Below, piece by piece: positions 1 through 9,543 of a stretch of DNA of 64,000 bases. Below the pieces are notes generated by a model. That model was not told where the DNA came from, searched no databases, and saw nothing but the letters and a program-made list of their open reading frames with translations. A program made the position numbers and the translations under genes. Source of the DNA: Nesterenkonia alba DSM 19423 (GTDB lineage: Bacteria; Actinomycetota; Actinomycetes; Actinomycetales; Micrococcaceae); the NCBI RefSeq assembly GCF_000421745.1, contig NZ_ATXP01000001.1, positions 62,001 through 126,000 of the forward strand. The letters run 5' to 3'. Every line of letters begins with the position of its first letter. Position 1 is the first letter of the stretch.

Positions 1-2
1 GG

Positions 3-407
3 GGACTGGAGTCTGCACGGGCACAGATCTCCCCGAAATCCCGAGGACTGCTGCTCTCCAATGACTCCGAGGGATCCTTCTACAACCTGGAGATCGACGT
101 CACCTTCGGGGAGGAGAGCAAAGCCGTTACTGTCTCCCCGCAGGTCAAAGTCCTCCCACCCGGGCGCTATTACTCCGCCGGGCCGCAGGTAGGTTCTCCG
201 AACTGGCACTTTCCCCAGGCGGTGGAGGCCCTGCAAACCACATTCACGCCCTACGCCGGTACAGATAGGTTCAAAGTGCTTTCGGTGAAGTTCACCGACT
301 CGTTCAACCAGCGGTGGCATATGAACCACGCCGGGGTGCTCACCTATTTAGAAGACGTCGCCAGTCACGGGCAGGGCATCGCCCCGCTGCGTAAGAAGCA
401 GAAATAG
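3..407 (+). CDS. 3' end of an unknown gene (5' truncated by window edge)
   Basis: This reading frame is open from the first bases of the window to a TAG stop at 405-407, so about 134 C-terminal residues are visible and the start lies outside. The residues are a soluble mix of charged and aromatic side chains (a Trp-His-Phe-Pro stretch, and a basic tail ending in Leu-Arg-Lys-Lys-Gln-Lys). I see no membrane segment and no motif I recognise. Third codon positions are rich in C, which supports real coding. It converges with the minus-strand gene that ends at 437, with 29 bp between the stops. I cannot assign a function. Confidence 0.55.
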   Translation, partial: GLESARAQISPKSRGLLLSNDSEGSFYNLEIDVTFGEESKAVTVSPQVKVLPPGRYYSAGPQVGSPNWHFPQAVEALQTTFTPYAGTDRFKVLSVKFTDSFNQRWHMNHAGVLTYLEDVASHGQGIAPLRKKQK

Positions 408-436
408 CCGCGGCAGAGACCCGCTGGTGGTGCCCC

Positions 437-1108
437 TCAGCTTCCGGTCTGCTGTGAGGTTGCGAAGGAGGAGCCGCTCCGGCTCGGCTGCCACCTCAGG
501 CGGCGGAGTTTCGCCCGGCCCAGGCGGAACGCTTCCGTCGCGATCCACAACGCAATCATCACCAGGGTGTAGATCCACCACCCGTGACTATTCCACCGGA
601 CGATGCCCGGTTCCGTGGAACTGAGCCATCCGCCCGAGGCCAACGGGGCAAGGACCACGGCGCCGATGATGACCACCGTGAGCGAACACCCTCCAACATC
701 ACGAGCGAAGACCCGGTAGAGGGCTGCAGGTAGGAATACCAGCAGGGAGGGAGCCAAGAAGAACAGCAGAAGGGCGAACACCTGCAACCACATCACCGGC
801 CCGTACTCATCCGGGTAATCCTCGCGGGCCATCTCCAGTGCGGGAGCGGCCATCCAGGTCAGCAGAGCCCCGGCCGCTACGAGGGCCACAGCACCGAGGA
901 CCAACCGGGTGGTTGCCTCCTTGCGCACTTGTCGCTTCCAGGCGGGCATGCCGGACTCTCCGCCGTTACCGCGGGCTGCATTGCCATACCCTGAGCCAGT
1001 CGCCGTCGAGTGATCCCCAGCGAGGTGGGCAATGAACCAGCCGAGGGCGAAGATCACCGCCGCAGCGGCTTGCAGCATCCACGTGTCAATGTCTGCCAGG
1101 AATTCCAC
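437..1108 (-). CDS. unknown integral membrane protein, about five TM segments
   Basis: The 223-residue product has hydrophobic segments near residues 11-31, 69-91, 105-134, 142-160 and 176-197. A Gly/Ser/Asn-rich loop lies at about 32-55, and a basic, Ser-rich tail follows the last helix, so the C-terminus is probably cytoplasmic. The start is GTG at 1108 on the minus strand, preceded by AGGGGAG at a suitable distance. It is divergent from the OmpA-like lipoprotein gene at 1292. I do not recognise the family. The reading frame is convincing, but no function can be given. Confidence 0.65.
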   Translation of the reverse strand: MEFLADIDTWMLQAAAAVIFALGWFIAHLAGDHSTATGSGYGNAARGNGGESGMPAWKRQVRKEATTRLVLGAVALVAAGALLTWMAAPALEMAREDYPDEYGPVMWLQVFALLLFFLAPSLLVFLPAALYRVFARDVGGCSLTVVIIGAVVLAPLASGGWLSSTEPGIVRWNSHGWWIYTLVMIALWIATEAFRLGRAKLRRLRWQPSRSGSSFATSQQTGS

Positions 1109-1244
1109 GGCGTACTCCCCTCATCAGTGCGACCTAGCCCTCACTCTATCGAGAGGTGACTATCGCAGAGCCCGATGCCACCGCCCGCTATATTGATGAG
1201 TGACGGAGGCAACTTTTCCGCTGCGGGCTACGACTCACAGGTGT

Positions 1245-1257
1245 CACCACAGTGGTG
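1245..1257. repeat. short inverted repeat CACCAC-A-GTGGTG upstream of the OmpA-like gene
   Basis: A perfect 6-bp inverted repeat around a single central A lies 35 bp before the start at 1292, in the 183-bp divergent intergenic region. Its position would suit an operator for either flanking gene, but a palindrome this short can occur by chance in GC-rich DNA. Confidence 0.3.
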
Positions 1258-1291
1258 GCTGTGAACGGATCACGCTGCAAGGAGCGAACGG

Positions 1292-3184
1292 ATGAGCACC
1301 CTGACCCCTGACACCCCGCCCTCAGGTACGTCCTTTCGAGGTCGCTGCCCGACACCTACTCAGTCCGCTGAGATCCTCACCCGCGCTCGCCGAAGAGGCC
1401 ACCGGCGCCTGGTCGCCGGCCTGGGGCTGAGCGCCGCCCTGGGGCTCACCGCCTGTTTTCCGGAGGGGCAGGCGGAGTTCGAGGATGTCGACTCCGGCGA
1501 AGACACTCAGACCACAGAAGAGCCCGACGACGCCGAGGAGGGGAACCAGACCCAGGCCGCCACCGAGCAGACTGACCAGGACAATTCCCCCGCGGACGCC
1601 GACGCTGGGGTCACTGTCGAGAAGACATTCGTCCACAAGGGTGTCCTTGGCTCCGGTGAGGAGATCACCATGGAGCTGACCGCCGGACCCATCGTTGCCG
1701 AGGGTGACCTGGCCGCAGTCCCCTTGCACCTGGAATTCGTCACCGGGGAGGGAACTGTCATGCCGCGTGATCTCTTCCACGGTCTGGTGGGGATCACCGA
1801 CGCAGAATCTGCCGGAGGTCAGGTCCGTCTCATCGATCACGAGGCGATGACCGTTGCAGAACTGGCCCGTCGTGACGGTGGAGAGGGGCAGATCGCCTCA
1901 TATTGCGACGCCACCGGAGACAGCTTCCAATGCGCCACCGAGCCCGGGGAGACGATGTCCTGGACCGGAGTGTTTGCCGCTCCAGAGGGGGAGACCGCTA
2001 GTGTGCTGCTGCCACACTTCGGACTGGTCACCGGGGTCCCCGTAGTGGAGGGTGACCTCCATGACGCCCACCCCACCGGGAGCTCGGAGAACTACGGGGA
2101 TATGGTCGGCGAAGCCTATGACCTGGTGACCTGGCGGCAGTCTCCGCATTACTCCGTGGACGTCGAGGGGGAGGAGACCACCGTCAGTCTGCCCTCCGAT
2201 GTGCTCTTCGACGTCGACTCCGCTGATCTCTCCGACGAGGCAGATGAAGCTCTGCAAGCCGCCGCCGAGGAGATGGAAGGCACCGAAGGTGGCCAGTTGC
2301 AGATCATCGGACACACGGACAACGTCCTCGACGAGGAGTACAACCAGGTGCTCTCCGAGGAGCGGGCGGAGGCCGTCCACGCTCGGCTCGAGGAACTCAC
2401 TGATCTGGATGCCTTCGACGAGGTCGCCGTCTCAGGGGAATCATTCCGTGAACCGATTGCCGACAACACCTCGGAAGAGGGCCGTGCCCTCAACCGCCGG
2501 GTGGAGCTGCACTTCACCACGGTGACCCCGGACGAGGAGATCGAAGTCACCGGTGAGCTGCCCGAGCCTTACGGTCCGGTCGCCTCAGCGGATGAGACCC
2601 TGCGTCTGGTCAACGGCGGCCACGGTCCCAACGCCGGAGAGGAGTTGGACCTAGAGGTGGACAGTGTCCAACGTGCTGACGGGCTCGTCGTCGTCGGTCT
2701 GCGTGTCACCGCCGTGGAGGATGACCAGTTTCTGGACTGGCCGCTGGAGACCGGCATCAGCACCATCCATGGAGGGATGGCGCAACTGGGTGCGGTGGAC
2801 CTGCCGTACTTGGCAGCCGGTGACCAGTGGGTCGAGCCGCTGCGCTACTTCCCCGGAGACATCGAACTCGACGAGCAAGCTCCCGAAGAGACTGACCTGC
2901 ACCGCCGGGACTACCGCCTGCTGACGGATGCGCTCTTCGCCTTCGCCAAGACGTACGACGCCGGTGAATCTGCAGTCGCTTATCTCGTCTATCCCGATCT
3001 CGGCGTCGACGAGGTGACCCTCGAAGCACCGGGCGAGGATGAGGACACCAGCCAACTGCAGCGCGGATTCGGGGTGAACCCCTTCCGATTCGAAGACGTC
3101 CCCGTCACCGATATCGACAGCAACACTGACCGGGCGGAGGACGGCGACCCGGAAGACGATGAGGCTGAAGACTCAGACGAATGA
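1292..3184 (+). CDS. secreted lipoprotein with central OmpA-type domain (630 aa)
   Basis: The protein starts with a basic N-region, a hydrophobic segment and a lipobox ending Leu-Thr-Ala-Cys (Cys about residue 55), followed by a Glu/Asp/Thr/Gln-rich acidic spacer to about residue 105. An OmpA C-terminal domain spans about 300-410: VLFDVDSADL, then IIGHTDN, then an LNRRVEL end, the pattern that binds peptidoglycan in OmpA, Pal and MotB relatives. Beta-rich domains flank it, at about 105-255 and 430-595. Both show a GEE(I/L)..EL start, a Gly-Gly segment before a Leu-(I/V)-Asp-like strand, and a final Pro-x-(F/L)-Gly element, so they may be duplicates. A good AAGGAG precedes ATG 1292. It lies directly before a second OmpA-family gene and probably sits on the outer face of the membrane, anchored to the wall. 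Confidence 0.85.
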   Translation: MSTLTPDTPPSGTSFRGRCPTPTQSAEILTRARRRGHRRLVAGLGLSAALGLTACFPEGQAEFEDVDSGEDTQTTEEPDDAEEGNQTQAATEQTDQDNSPADADAGVTVEKTFVHKGVLGSGEEITMELTAGPIVAEGDLAAVPLHLEFVTGEGTVMPRDLFHGLVGITDAESAGGQVRLIDHEAMTVAELARRDGGEGQIASYCDATGDSFQCATEPGETMSWTGVFAAPEGETASVLLPHFGLVTGVPVVEGDLHDAHPTGSSENYGDMVGEAYDLVTWRQSPHYSVDVEGEETTVSLPSDVLFDVDSADLSDEADEALQAAAEEMEGTEGGQLQIIGHTDNVLDEEYNQVLSEERAEAVHARLEELTDLDAFDEVAVSGESFREPIADNTSEEGRALNRRVELHFTTVTPDEEIEVTGELPEPYGPVASADETLRLVNGGHGPNAGEELDLEVDSVQRADGLVVVGLRVTAVEDDQFLDWPLETGISTIHGGMAQLGAVDLPYLAAGDQWVEPLRYFPGDIELDEQAPEETDLHRRDYRLLTDALFAFAKTYDAGESAVAYLVYPDLGVDEVTLEAPGEDEDTSQLQRGFGVNPFRFEDVPVTDIDSNTDRAEDGDPEDDEAEDSDE

Positions 3185-3203
3185 GGGACAGATCAGCTAT
3201 GCG

Positions 3204-3232
3204 TTGCAATTGCGAATTTGCTGTGGCATGCT
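3204..3232 (+). promoter_or_regulatory. candidate promoter TTGCAA-N17-CATGCT for the second OmpA-like gene
   Basis: TTGCAA at 3204-3209 and CATGCT at 3227-3232 are separated by 17 bp and lie 63 bp before the ATG at 3296. The layout matches the TTGCAC-N17-CATACT pair before the sugar transporter at 29602. The -10 keeps only the A2 and T6 positions, so confidence is modest. Confidence 0.4.
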
Positions 3233-3295
3233 GGGGCGTATCGCGAGACCTCCGCACCGCCCCGAAGTGGAGCCTAAGCATCGAGGAGTAGAGCA

Positions 3296-4657
3296 ATGCG
3301 CAGCACGGATCCCACACCCCGCGAGGCCCTGATGAGTTTGCCGCAGAAAACACTCGTCCGCCGTGGTGGACCGGCGGCCGCTCCGCTGACCGGGTTCTGT
3401 CTGCTCGCACTGCTGACCAGCTCCTGCGCCATCCTGGACTTCCCCCAGGGTGGCGGCTCCACTGAAGAGACCCCGCCTGTGGAGGAAACTCCCGAAGAAA
3501 CGGACTCCCCGGATGAGACCCCGGAGGCGGGGGAGGATGCCACCCAGGCGCCCGGTTCCGATGAGGTCCTCACTGCTGAGGTCGACGAGCCCATCACTCT
3601 CCAGGAATGTGAAGAGGCCGAGGAAGATGACGACGTCGCCCGCGTGACCTGGCTCGATGACGTCACCATGGAGGAGCAAGAGTACAGCGGCACCGAGGAT
3701 GAAGTGATCGAGATCAACGGTCAGCAGATCGAGCTTCCCGGCGCACCGGCGGTCATTATCCCCGAGCGGGTGGGGCAAGCCGGTTGCATCATCGAATACC
3801 AGGCCCCCGGTGCCTGTTTGCCCCGAGTGGAGATCTCCCGGGGCTACCTGCCCGGAGTCACTCTGCCCGAGCGCAGTATCCCGCAGGTTGACTTGCCTGA
3901 TGGCACCATCTTGGAGGAAGTCGCTCAGGAGGAGATCGTGATCGACGCGATCGAGGTTGATGGTGTCGTCGCTGAGGAAGTCTGCCAAGAGGAAGACGAC
4001 GACCTGGAAGAGGGCGATGTGGTCTGGGGTGTCACGCGCTGGTCAGAGACGCGCTGGTCAGAAACCCAGTGGTCAGAGACCCAGTGGTCAGAGACGCGCT
4101 GGTCAGAACGGCTCGACGACGTCACCGCCCCCACGATGTCCCTGCAGAGCATCTCAGCAAGTAGTCTCAGTCTGCCTACGGTGACGATCCCGACCGAGAG
4201 GCTGGAAACCTACCGGCTCGACGGCAGTGACCACACCGAGCGCACTGATGACGACGATGCGGTCTCTTATATCACCGAAGGTGATGTCCTCTTCGACAGT
4301 GATGAGTACGAACTGCGCTCAGATGCCGAAAGTGAGCTTGAGGCGATCGCCGAAGACATCGCCGCACGCGACGACGACTTTGTCATCGTCGTCGAAGGGC
4401 ATACCGACAACCTGCCCACCGAGGTCTACGACGACAATGATGAACTCTCCGAACTGCGCGCGGAGTCGGTTGTTGAATGGCTGGTGACCAACGCCGACGT
4501 CGACGTCGATGTCATCACAGCCATTGGCCGCGGGGAGGACTATCCCCGGGCGGATAACGACACCGAGGAAGGCCGAGCGGAGAACCGCCGCGTCGTCATC
4601 ACGGTGTACCCCGAAGACGCCGAGGATGAAATCGACTATGACCTCGAGGATGAGTAG
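3296..4657 (+). CDS. secreted lipoprotein with C-terminal OmpA domain and pentapeptide repeats (453 aa)
   Basis: A hydrophobic segment ends in a lipobox-like Leu-Leu-Thr-Ser-Ser-Cys, followed by a Pro/Glu/Thr-rich acidic spacer. A middle domain with several Cys residues follows (about 100-235), then five TxWSE repeats at residues 247-271, then an OmpA domain at about 325-440 (DVLFDSDEYEL, VVEGHTDN, ENRRVVI), and an acidic tail. The OmpA domain is expected to bind peptidoglycan. GAGGAG at 3283-3288 supports ATG 3296; an in-frame ATG a little downstream would give a shorter signal peptide. It follows the related gene ending at 3184 by 111 bp, and their products may act together at the cell wall. 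Substrate and role are unknown. Confidence 0.85.
   Translation: MRSTDPTPREALMSLPQKTLVRRGGPAAAPLTGFCLLALLTSSCAILDFPQGGGSTEETPPVEETPEETDSPDETPEAGEDATQAPGSDEVLTAEVDEPITLQECEEAEEDDDVARVTWLDDVTMEEQEYSGTEDEVIEINGQQIELPGAPAVIIPERVGQAGCIIEYQAPGACLPRVEISRGYLPGVTLPERSIPQVDLPDGTILEEVAQEEIVIDAIEVDGVVAEEVCQEEDDDLEEGDVVWGVTRWSETRWSETQWSETQWSETRWSERLDDVTAPTMSLQSISASSLSLPTVTIPTERLETYRLDGSDHTERTDDDDAVSYITEGDVLFDSDEYELRSDAESELEAIAEDIAARDDDFVIVVEGHTDNLPTEVYDDNDELSELRAESVVEWLVTNADVDVDVITAIGRGEDYPRADNDTEEGRAENRRVVITVYPEDAEDEIDYDLEDE
4034..4108 (+). repeat. five in-frame 15-bp repeats coding T-[RQ]-W-S-E
   Basis: Five consecutive 15-bp units encode TRWSE, TRWSE, TQWSE, TQWSE, TRWSE (residues 247-271 of the OmpA-like lipoprotein). 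Units differ at only a few bases (cgc or cag; gag or gaa), so the array is recent or under constraint. Repeat number could vary between strains by slippage. Confidence 0.95.
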
Positions 4658-4682
4658 CCTGGCGCGAGCGTCCTCCCATGGT

Positions 4683-4712
4683 TTCGCTTGAGTCGAGATG
4701 ACCTGGTATCGT
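4683..4712 (+). promoter_or_regulatory. candidate promoter for the str operon (rpsL)
   Basis: A TATCGT hexamer at 4707-4712, preceded by GG, fits the TANNNT -10 boxes seen before other operons here. TTCGCT at 4683-4688 lies 18 bp upstream as a weak -35. If used, the transcript would carry a leader of about 205 nt before rpsL. The rest of the 4658-4923 gap shows no other clear signal. Confidence 0.35.
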
Positions 4713-4923
4713 TGACTTGATTGTTTCTGTGTGGCAAAGGACTCGGTCCGGGTTGCGGGGTTAGTGCGCAACGAATGCCACCTTTTTGCGCGTCTGAATG
4801 ACATCGGCCGTGCGCAGGGAGCCCGCAAGGGCATCCGGCGAGAAAGGGTGGCGCCGCCCCCGCCGCAGAGACTGCCCGGCCGAGCAGCGGCCTCAAGACC
4901 TGAACAACGATGGAGAACGCATA

Positions 4924-5298
4924 GTGCCTACTATTCAACAGCTGGTGCGCAAGGGGCGTAACCCCAAGCGCAGCAAGAACAACACCCCTGCCCTGCAGGG
5001 GTCCCCGATGCGCCGCGGCGTCTGCACCCGCGTCTACACCACCACCCCGAAGAAACCGAACTCCGCACTGCGTAAGGTCGCCCGTGTGCGCCTCGGTGGC
5101 GGCGTCGAAGTCACCGCCTACATTCCCGGTGAAGGCCACAACCTGCAGGAGCACTCCATCGTGCTCGTGCGCGGCGGTCGTGTGAAGGACCTCCCCGGTG
5201 TGCGCTACAAGATCGTCCGCGGCGCCCTCGACACCCAGGGTGTCAAGGGTCGCGGCCAGGCCCGCAGCCGCTACGGCGCGAAGAAGGAGAAGAAGTAA
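4924..5298 (+). CDS. rpsL: 30S ribosomal protein S12
   Basis: The 124-residue product matches S12 over its whole length, including the decoding-centre [18 protein letters not shown] loop and the [11 protein letters not shown] and [14 protein letters not shown] segments. The lysine of the KPNS loop, the classical streptomycin-resistance position, is the wild-type Lys. GTG 4924 follows GGAG at 4912-4915 with 8 nt spacing; the longer upstream reading frame has no support. It is the first gene of the str operon, and its TAA stop overlaps the ATG of rpsG by one base, so translation is probably coupled. Confidence 0.98.
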   Translation: MPTIQQLVRKGRNPKRSKNNTPALQGSPMRRGVCTRVYTTTPKKPNSALRKVARVRLGGGVEVTAYIPGEGHNLQEHSIVLVRGGRVKDLPGVRYKIVRGALDTQGVKGRGQARSRYGAKKEKK

Positions 5299-5768
5299 TG
5301 CCTCGTAAGGGACCCGCACCCAAGCGCCCGCTCGTTCAGGACCCCGTCCACGGCTCCCCGCTGGTCACCCAGCTGATTAACAAGGTGCTCGTCGATGGTA
5401 AGAAATCCACTGCTGAGCGCATCGTCTACGGCGCTCTCGACGGTGTCGCCCAGAAGACCGGCGAAGACTCCGTCGCGGTGCTGAAGAAAGCCATGGATAA
5501 CGTCCGCCCGGCTCTGGAGGTCCGCTCCCGCCGCGTCGGCGGTGCCACCTACCAGGTGCCCGTTGAGGTCAAGCCCGGCCGTGCGACTGCCCTGGCCCTG
5601 CGCTGGCTGGTCGGTTACGCCAAGGATCGCCGCGAGAAGACGATGACCGAGCGGCTGATGAACGAGATTCTCGACGCCTCCAACGGCCTCGGCGCCGCAG
5701 TGAAGCGCCGTGAAGACACCCACAAGATGGCTGAGGCCAACAAGGCCTTCGCTCACTACCGCTGGTAA
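5298..5768 (+). CDS. rpsG: 30S ribosomal protein S7
   Basis: The 156-residue length and the sequence are typical of S7, which nucleates assembly of the 30S head and contacts the E site. The N-terminal [11 protein letters not shown] and the C-terminal AHYRW end are characteristic. The start ATG shares its A with the rpsL stop (TAATG), with AAGGAG just upstream inside rpsL. It is 42 bp before fusA in the same operon. In other bacteria S7 represses its own operon; no obvious S7-binding mimic could be confirmed by eye in the rpsL-rpsG junction. Confidence 0.98.
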   Translation: MPRKGPAPKRPLVQDPVHGSPLVTQLINKVLVDGKKSTAERIVYGALDGVAQKTGEDSVAVLKKAMDNVRPALEVRSRRVGGATYQVPVEVKPGRATALALRWLVGYAKDRREKTMTERLMNEILDASNGLGAAVKRREDTHKMAEANKAFAHYRW

Positions 5769-5810
5769 GACCTCCCACACCTGAAGCAACCACTTAAAGG
5801 GGAAAACACC

Positions 5811-7928
5811 GTGGCACAACAAGAGGTGCTCACTGACCTGAAGAAGGTCCGCAACATCGGCATCATGGCCCACATCGATGCCGGGAAGACCACCACCACT
5901 GAACGCATCCTGTTCTACACCGGGCTCAACCACAAGATCGGTGAGACCCACGATGGTGCTTCCACCACGGACTGGATGGAACAGGAGAAGGAGCGCGGCA
6001 TCACCATCACCTCCGCCGCGGTGACCTGCTTCTGGGAGAACAACCAGATCAACATCATCGACACCCCCGGTCACGTCGACTTCACCGTCGAGGTGGAGCG
6101 CGCACTGCGCGTGCTCGACGGTGCCGTTGCCGTTTTCGATGGTAAAGAAGGTGTCGAGCCGCAGTCGGAGACCGTGTGGCGTCAGGCGGATAAGTACAAC
6201 GTGCCGCGCATCTGCTTCGTCAACAAGATGGACAAGCTCGGTGCCGACTTCTACTTCACCGTGGACACCATCAAGTCCCGCCTGGGCGCCAAGCCGCTGG
6301 TGATGCAGCTGCCCATTGGTGCGGAGAACGACTTTGTCGGCGTCGTCGACCTGCTTTCCATGAAGGCGCTGGTCTGGCCTGGCGACGCTAAGGGCGATGT
6401 CACCATGGGTGCCGAGTACGAGACCCGTGAGATCCCCGATGACCTCAAAGAGCGTGCCGAGGAGTACCGCAACGAGCTCATCGAGAACGTGGCCGAGGCC
6501 GACGAAGAGCTCATGGAGAAGTACCTCGAAGGCGAAGAGCTCACCATCGATGAGCTGAAGTCCGGTATCCGTAAGATCACCATCGCCGGTGAGGCCTATC
6601 CGGTCTTCTGTGGTTCGGCGTTCAAGAACCGCGGTGTCCAGCCGATGCTCGACGCCGTCGTCGACTTCCTGCCTTCCCCGGCAGATGTCGAGGCCATGGA
6701 GGGGCACAAGCCCGGTGATGAAGAGACCGCGCTGACCCGTAAGCCCGCCAAGGACGAGCCGTTCTCCGCCCTGGCGTTCAAGATCGCAGCCCACCCGTTC
6801 TTCGGGCAGCTGACTTACATTCGCGTCTACTCCGGCAAGCTGTCCTCCGGTGCCCAGGTGCTGAACTCCACCAAGGGCAAGAAGGAGCGCATCGGCAAGC
6901 TCTTCCAGATGCACGCCAACAAGGAGAACCCGGTCGAGGAGATCCAGGCCGGGCACATCTACGCGGTCATTGGCCTGAAGGACACCACCACCGGTGACAC
7001 GCTGTGTGACCCCAACGACCCCATCGTTCTGGAGTCCATGACGTTCCCCGAGCCGGTGATCTCGGTGGCCATCGAGCCGAAGTCCAAGGGTGACCAGGAG
7101 AAGCTCTCCACGGCCATCCAGAAGCTCGCCGCCGAGGACCCCACCTTCACCGTGCACCAGAACGACGAGACCGGCCAGACCGAGATTGGCGGAATGGGCG
7201 AGCTCCACCTCGACATCCTGGTTGACCGGATGAAGCGCGAGTTCAAGGTCGAGGCCAATGTCGGCAAGCCGCAGGTGGCCTACCGCGAGACCATCAAGAA
7301 GAAGGTCGAAAAGGTCGAGTACACCCACAAGAAGCAGACCGGTGGCTCCGGCCAGTTCGCCAAGGTGCTCGTGGACTTCGAACCCCTGGACACCACTGAC
7401 GGCGAGCTCTACGAGTTCGAGAACGCCGTCACCGGTGGTCGCATCCCGCGTGAGTACATCCCATCGGTGGACGCCGGCATCCAGGACGCCATGCAGCTGG
7501 GTATCCTCGCCGGTTACCCGGTGGTCGGCGTCAAGGCCACCCTGCGTGACGGTCAGTACCACGATGTTGACTCCTCGGAAATGGCGTTCAAGCTCGCCGG
7601 CTCCCAGGTCTTCAAAGAAGGCGCCCGCCGTGCCAACCCGGTGCTGTTGGAGCCCATGATGTCTGTGGAGGTCCGCACCCCCGAGGAGTACATGGGCGAT
7701 GTCATTGGTGATCTGAACTCCCGCCGCGGTCAGATCCAGTCCATGGACGATGCCGCAGGAGTCAAAGTGGTCAAGGCCCTGGTGCCGCTGAGCGAAATGT
7801 TCGGCTACATCGGGGAACTGCGCTCCCGCACCCAGGGGCGCGCCGTGTTCACCATGCACTTCGACTCCTACGCCGAGGTCCCCAAGGCTGTGGCCGAGGA
7901 GATCATCGAGAAGAACCGCGGGGAATAA
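5811..7928 (+). CDS. fusA: translation elongation factor G
   Basis: The 705-residue GTPase drives tRNA-mRNA translocation. The G1 motif AHIDAGKTT sits near residues 20-28, followed by the switch segment ERGITITSA, the DTPGHVDF G3 motif, the NKMD G4 motif, and domains II-V to the C-terminus. The length is normal for EF-G. GTG 5811 follows AAAGGGGA at a good distance. It is the last gene of the rpsL-rpsG-fusA unit, and the hairpin at 7953-7986 separates it from tuf. Codon use is strongly biased to C-ending codons, as expected for high expression. Confidence 0.98.
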   Translation: MAQQEVLTDLKKVRNIGIMAHIDAGKTTTTERILFYTGLNHKIGETHDGASTTDWMEQEKERGITITSAAVTCFWENNQINIIDTPGHVDFTVEVERALRVLDGAVAVFDGKEGVEPQSETVWRQADKYNVPRICFVNKMDKLGADFYFTVDTIKSRLGAKPLVMQLPIGAENDFVGVVDLLSMKALVWPGDAKGDVTMGAEYETREIPDDLKERAEEYRNELIENVAEADEELMEKYLEGEELTIDELKSGIRKITIAGEAYPVFCGSAFKNRGVQPMLDAVVDFLPSPADVEAMEGHKPGDEETALTRKPAKDEPFSALAFKIAAHPFFGQLTYIRVYSGKLSSGAQVLNSTKGKKERIGKLFQMHANKENPVEEIQAGHIYAVIGLKDTTTGDTLCDPNDPIVLESMTFPEPVISVAIEPKSKGDQEKLSTAIQKLAAEDPTFTVHQNDETGQTEIGGMGELHLDILVDRMKREFKVEANVGKPQVAYRETIKKKVEKVEYTHKKQTGGSGQFAKVLVDFEPLDTTDGELYEFENAVTGGRIPREYIPSVDAGIQDAMQLGILAGYPVVGVKATLRDGQYHDVDSSEMAFKLAGSQVFKEGARRANPVLLEPMMSVEVRTPEEYMGDVIGDLNSRRGQIQSMDDAAGVKVVKALVPLSEMFGYIGELRSRTQGRAVFTMHFDSYAEVPKAVAEEIIEKNRGE

Positions 7929-7952
7929 TCCTCCGCCCACCTCTTCACCGCT

Positions 7953-7986
7953 CGGTCCGCAGTGAGCTCCGGAACACTGCGGACCG
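7953..7986 (+). terminator. hairpin after fusA (12-bp stem)
   Basis: A perfect 12-bp stem (7953-7964 with 7975-7986) encloses a 10-nt loop, 25 bp after the fusA stop. There is no U-tract, as is usual for actinobacterial terminators. It would reduce read-through from the str operon into tuf. Confidence 0.65.
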
Positions 7987-8037
7987 GGCGAAGCTCGTCA
8001 TAAACCCGGAGAATTTCCCGAAAACACCTGTGCTTAG

Positions 8038-8043
8038 TAGACT
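8038..8043 (+). promoter_or_regulatory. candidate -10 box TAGACT for tuf
   Basis: TAGACT at 8038-8043 lies between the fusA hairpin and the tuf start. The same hexamer stands before glmM. The -35 (TTTCCC at 8014-8019, 18 bp upstream) is poor, so the promoter is placed mainly by position. Confidence 0.3.
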
Positions 8044-8119
8044 TACGAGAGTTTCAGCGTAGGACACCCCTGTGCCTGAAGTGAGTCTTCTGACCTGACA
8101 CGTTCTATAGGAGGAACCT

Positions 8120-9310
8120 GTGGCCAAGGCAAAGTTCGAGCGGACTAAGCCGCACCTCAACATCGGCACCATCGGTCACGTCGACCACGGTAAGACGACG
8201 CTGACCGCTGCGATCTCCAAGGTGCTTGCAGACAAGTACCCGGACCTCAACGAGGCCAAGGACTTCGCCGGTATCGACAACGCTCCCGAGGAGCGCGAGC
8301 GCGGCATCACCATCAACGTTTCCCACGTTGAGTACCAGACCGAGAAGCGGCACTACGCCCACGTCGACGCCCCTGGCCACGCCGACTACGTGAAGAACAT
8401 GATCACCGGTGCTGCTCAGATGGACGGTGCGATCCTCGTGGTTGCCGCCACCGACGGTCCGATGGCGCAGACCCGTGAGCACGTCCTGCTCGCCAAGCAG
8501 GTCGGTGTTCCCGCCCTGCTGGTCGCCCTGAACAAGGCTGACATGGTCGATGACGAAGAGCTCCTCGACCTCGTCGAGATGGAAGTCCGCGAGCTGCTCT
8601 CCGACCAGGAGTTCGACGGCGACAACGCTCCCGTTGTCCGCACCTCCGGCCTGAAGGCCCTCGAAGGCGATGCCGAGTGGGTCAAGACCGTCGAAGAGCT
8701 GATGGACGCCGTTGATGAGTACATCCCCGAGCCGGAGCGTGACAAGGACAAGCCGTTCTTGATGCCCATCGAGGACGTCTTCACCATCACCGGTCGCGGT
8801 ACTGTGGTCACCGGTCGCGCCGAGCGCGGCACCCTGGCCATCAACTCCGAGGTCGAGATCATCGGTCTGCGGGAGAAGCAGAAGACCACCGTTACCGGTA
8901 TCGAGATGTTCCACAAGCAGCTCGACGAGGCCTGGGCCGGCGAGAACTGCGGTCTGCTGCTGCGTGGTCTCAAGCGTGACGACGTCGAGCGTGGCCAGGT
9001 CGTGGCTGCCCCCGGCTCCATCACTCCGCACACCAAGTTCGAGGCCAACGTCTACATCCTCTCCAAGGATGAAGGCGGCCGGCACAACCCCTTCTACACC
9101 AACTACCGTCCGCAGTTCTACTTCCGGACCACGGACGTCACTGGTGTCATCGAGCTGCCGGAGGGCACTGAGATGGTCATGCCTGGTGACAACACCGAGA
9201 TGACCGTTGAGCTCATCCAGCCCATCGCGATGGAAGAGGGCCTCGGCTTCGCCATCCGTGAGGGTGGCCGCACCGTCGGCTCCGGACGTGTCACCAAGAT
9301 CATCGAGTGA
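8120..9310 (+). CDS. tuf: translation elongation factor Tu
   Basis: The 396-residue GTPase delivers aminoacyl-tRNA to the ribosome. The motifs GHVDHGKTT (about 19-27), [20 protein letters not shown] and NKADMVDD are all present, and domains 2 and 3 run to the usual [13 protein letters not shown] end. GTG 8120 follows TAGGAGGAACC. It stands alone between a hairpin upstream and a strong terminator downstream, so it is probably a separate transcription unit. Only one tuf copy is seen in this window. Confidence 0.99.
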   Translation: MAKAKFERTKPHLNIGTIGHVDHGKTTLTAAISKVLADKYPDLNEAKDFAGIDNAPEERERGITINVSHVEYQTEKRHYAHVDAPGHADYVKNMITGAAQMDGAILVVAATDGPMAQTREHVLLAKQVGVPALLVALNKADMVDDEELLDLVEMEVRELLSDQEFDGDNAPVVRTSGLKALEGDAEWVKTVEELMDAVDEYIPEPERDKDKPFLMPIEDVFTITGRGTVVTGRAERGTLAINSEVEIIGLREKQKTTVTGIEMFHKQLDEAWAGENCGLLLRGLKRDDVERGQVVAAPGSITPHTKFEANVYILSKDEGGRHNPFYTNYRPQFYFRTTDVTGVIELPEGTEMVMPGDNTEMTVELIQPIAMEEGLGFAIREGGRTVGSGRVTKIIE

Positions 9311-9407
9311 CATTCTTCAGCTGATGCAGGTCACCTTGCCGGTGGCCCCGGGCTTCCCCGGATAACACCGGCAGCACTGGCCGAATACTGGCTGAAGAGC
9401 ACAGCAT

Positions 9408-9451
9408 GAAAGCCCCCGGCTCCCGCTTGAGGTGAGAGCACGGGGGCTTTC
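9408..9451 (+). terminator. tuf terminator (11-bp stem)
   Basis: GAAAGCCCCCG at 9408-9418 pairs perfectly with CGGGGGCTTTC at 9441-9451. A second short pairing (GCTC with GAGC) lies inside the loop. It sits 97 bp after the tuf stop and ahead of the membrane-protein gene at 9544. Confidence 0.85.
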
Positions 9452-9543
9452 GTGTGCCCGGCGGGGTAGTCACGACCTAGACCAGCTGCGGGGCATACAC
9501 TGTGCCCGCCAGGTGCATCACTGACTCAAGGAGGCCGCGCAGC

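Noticed and set aside
5271-7940. 889-codon open frame on the minus strand opposite rpsG and fusA
   Set aside because: It is the antisense of two certain genes. Strong C-ending codon bias in fusA removes stop codons from the opposite frame. It has no ribosome site and no recognisable domain.
8105-9313. 402-codon minus-strand frame opposite tuf
   Set aside because: Antisense artefact of a highly codon-biased gene, covering tuf almost exactly.
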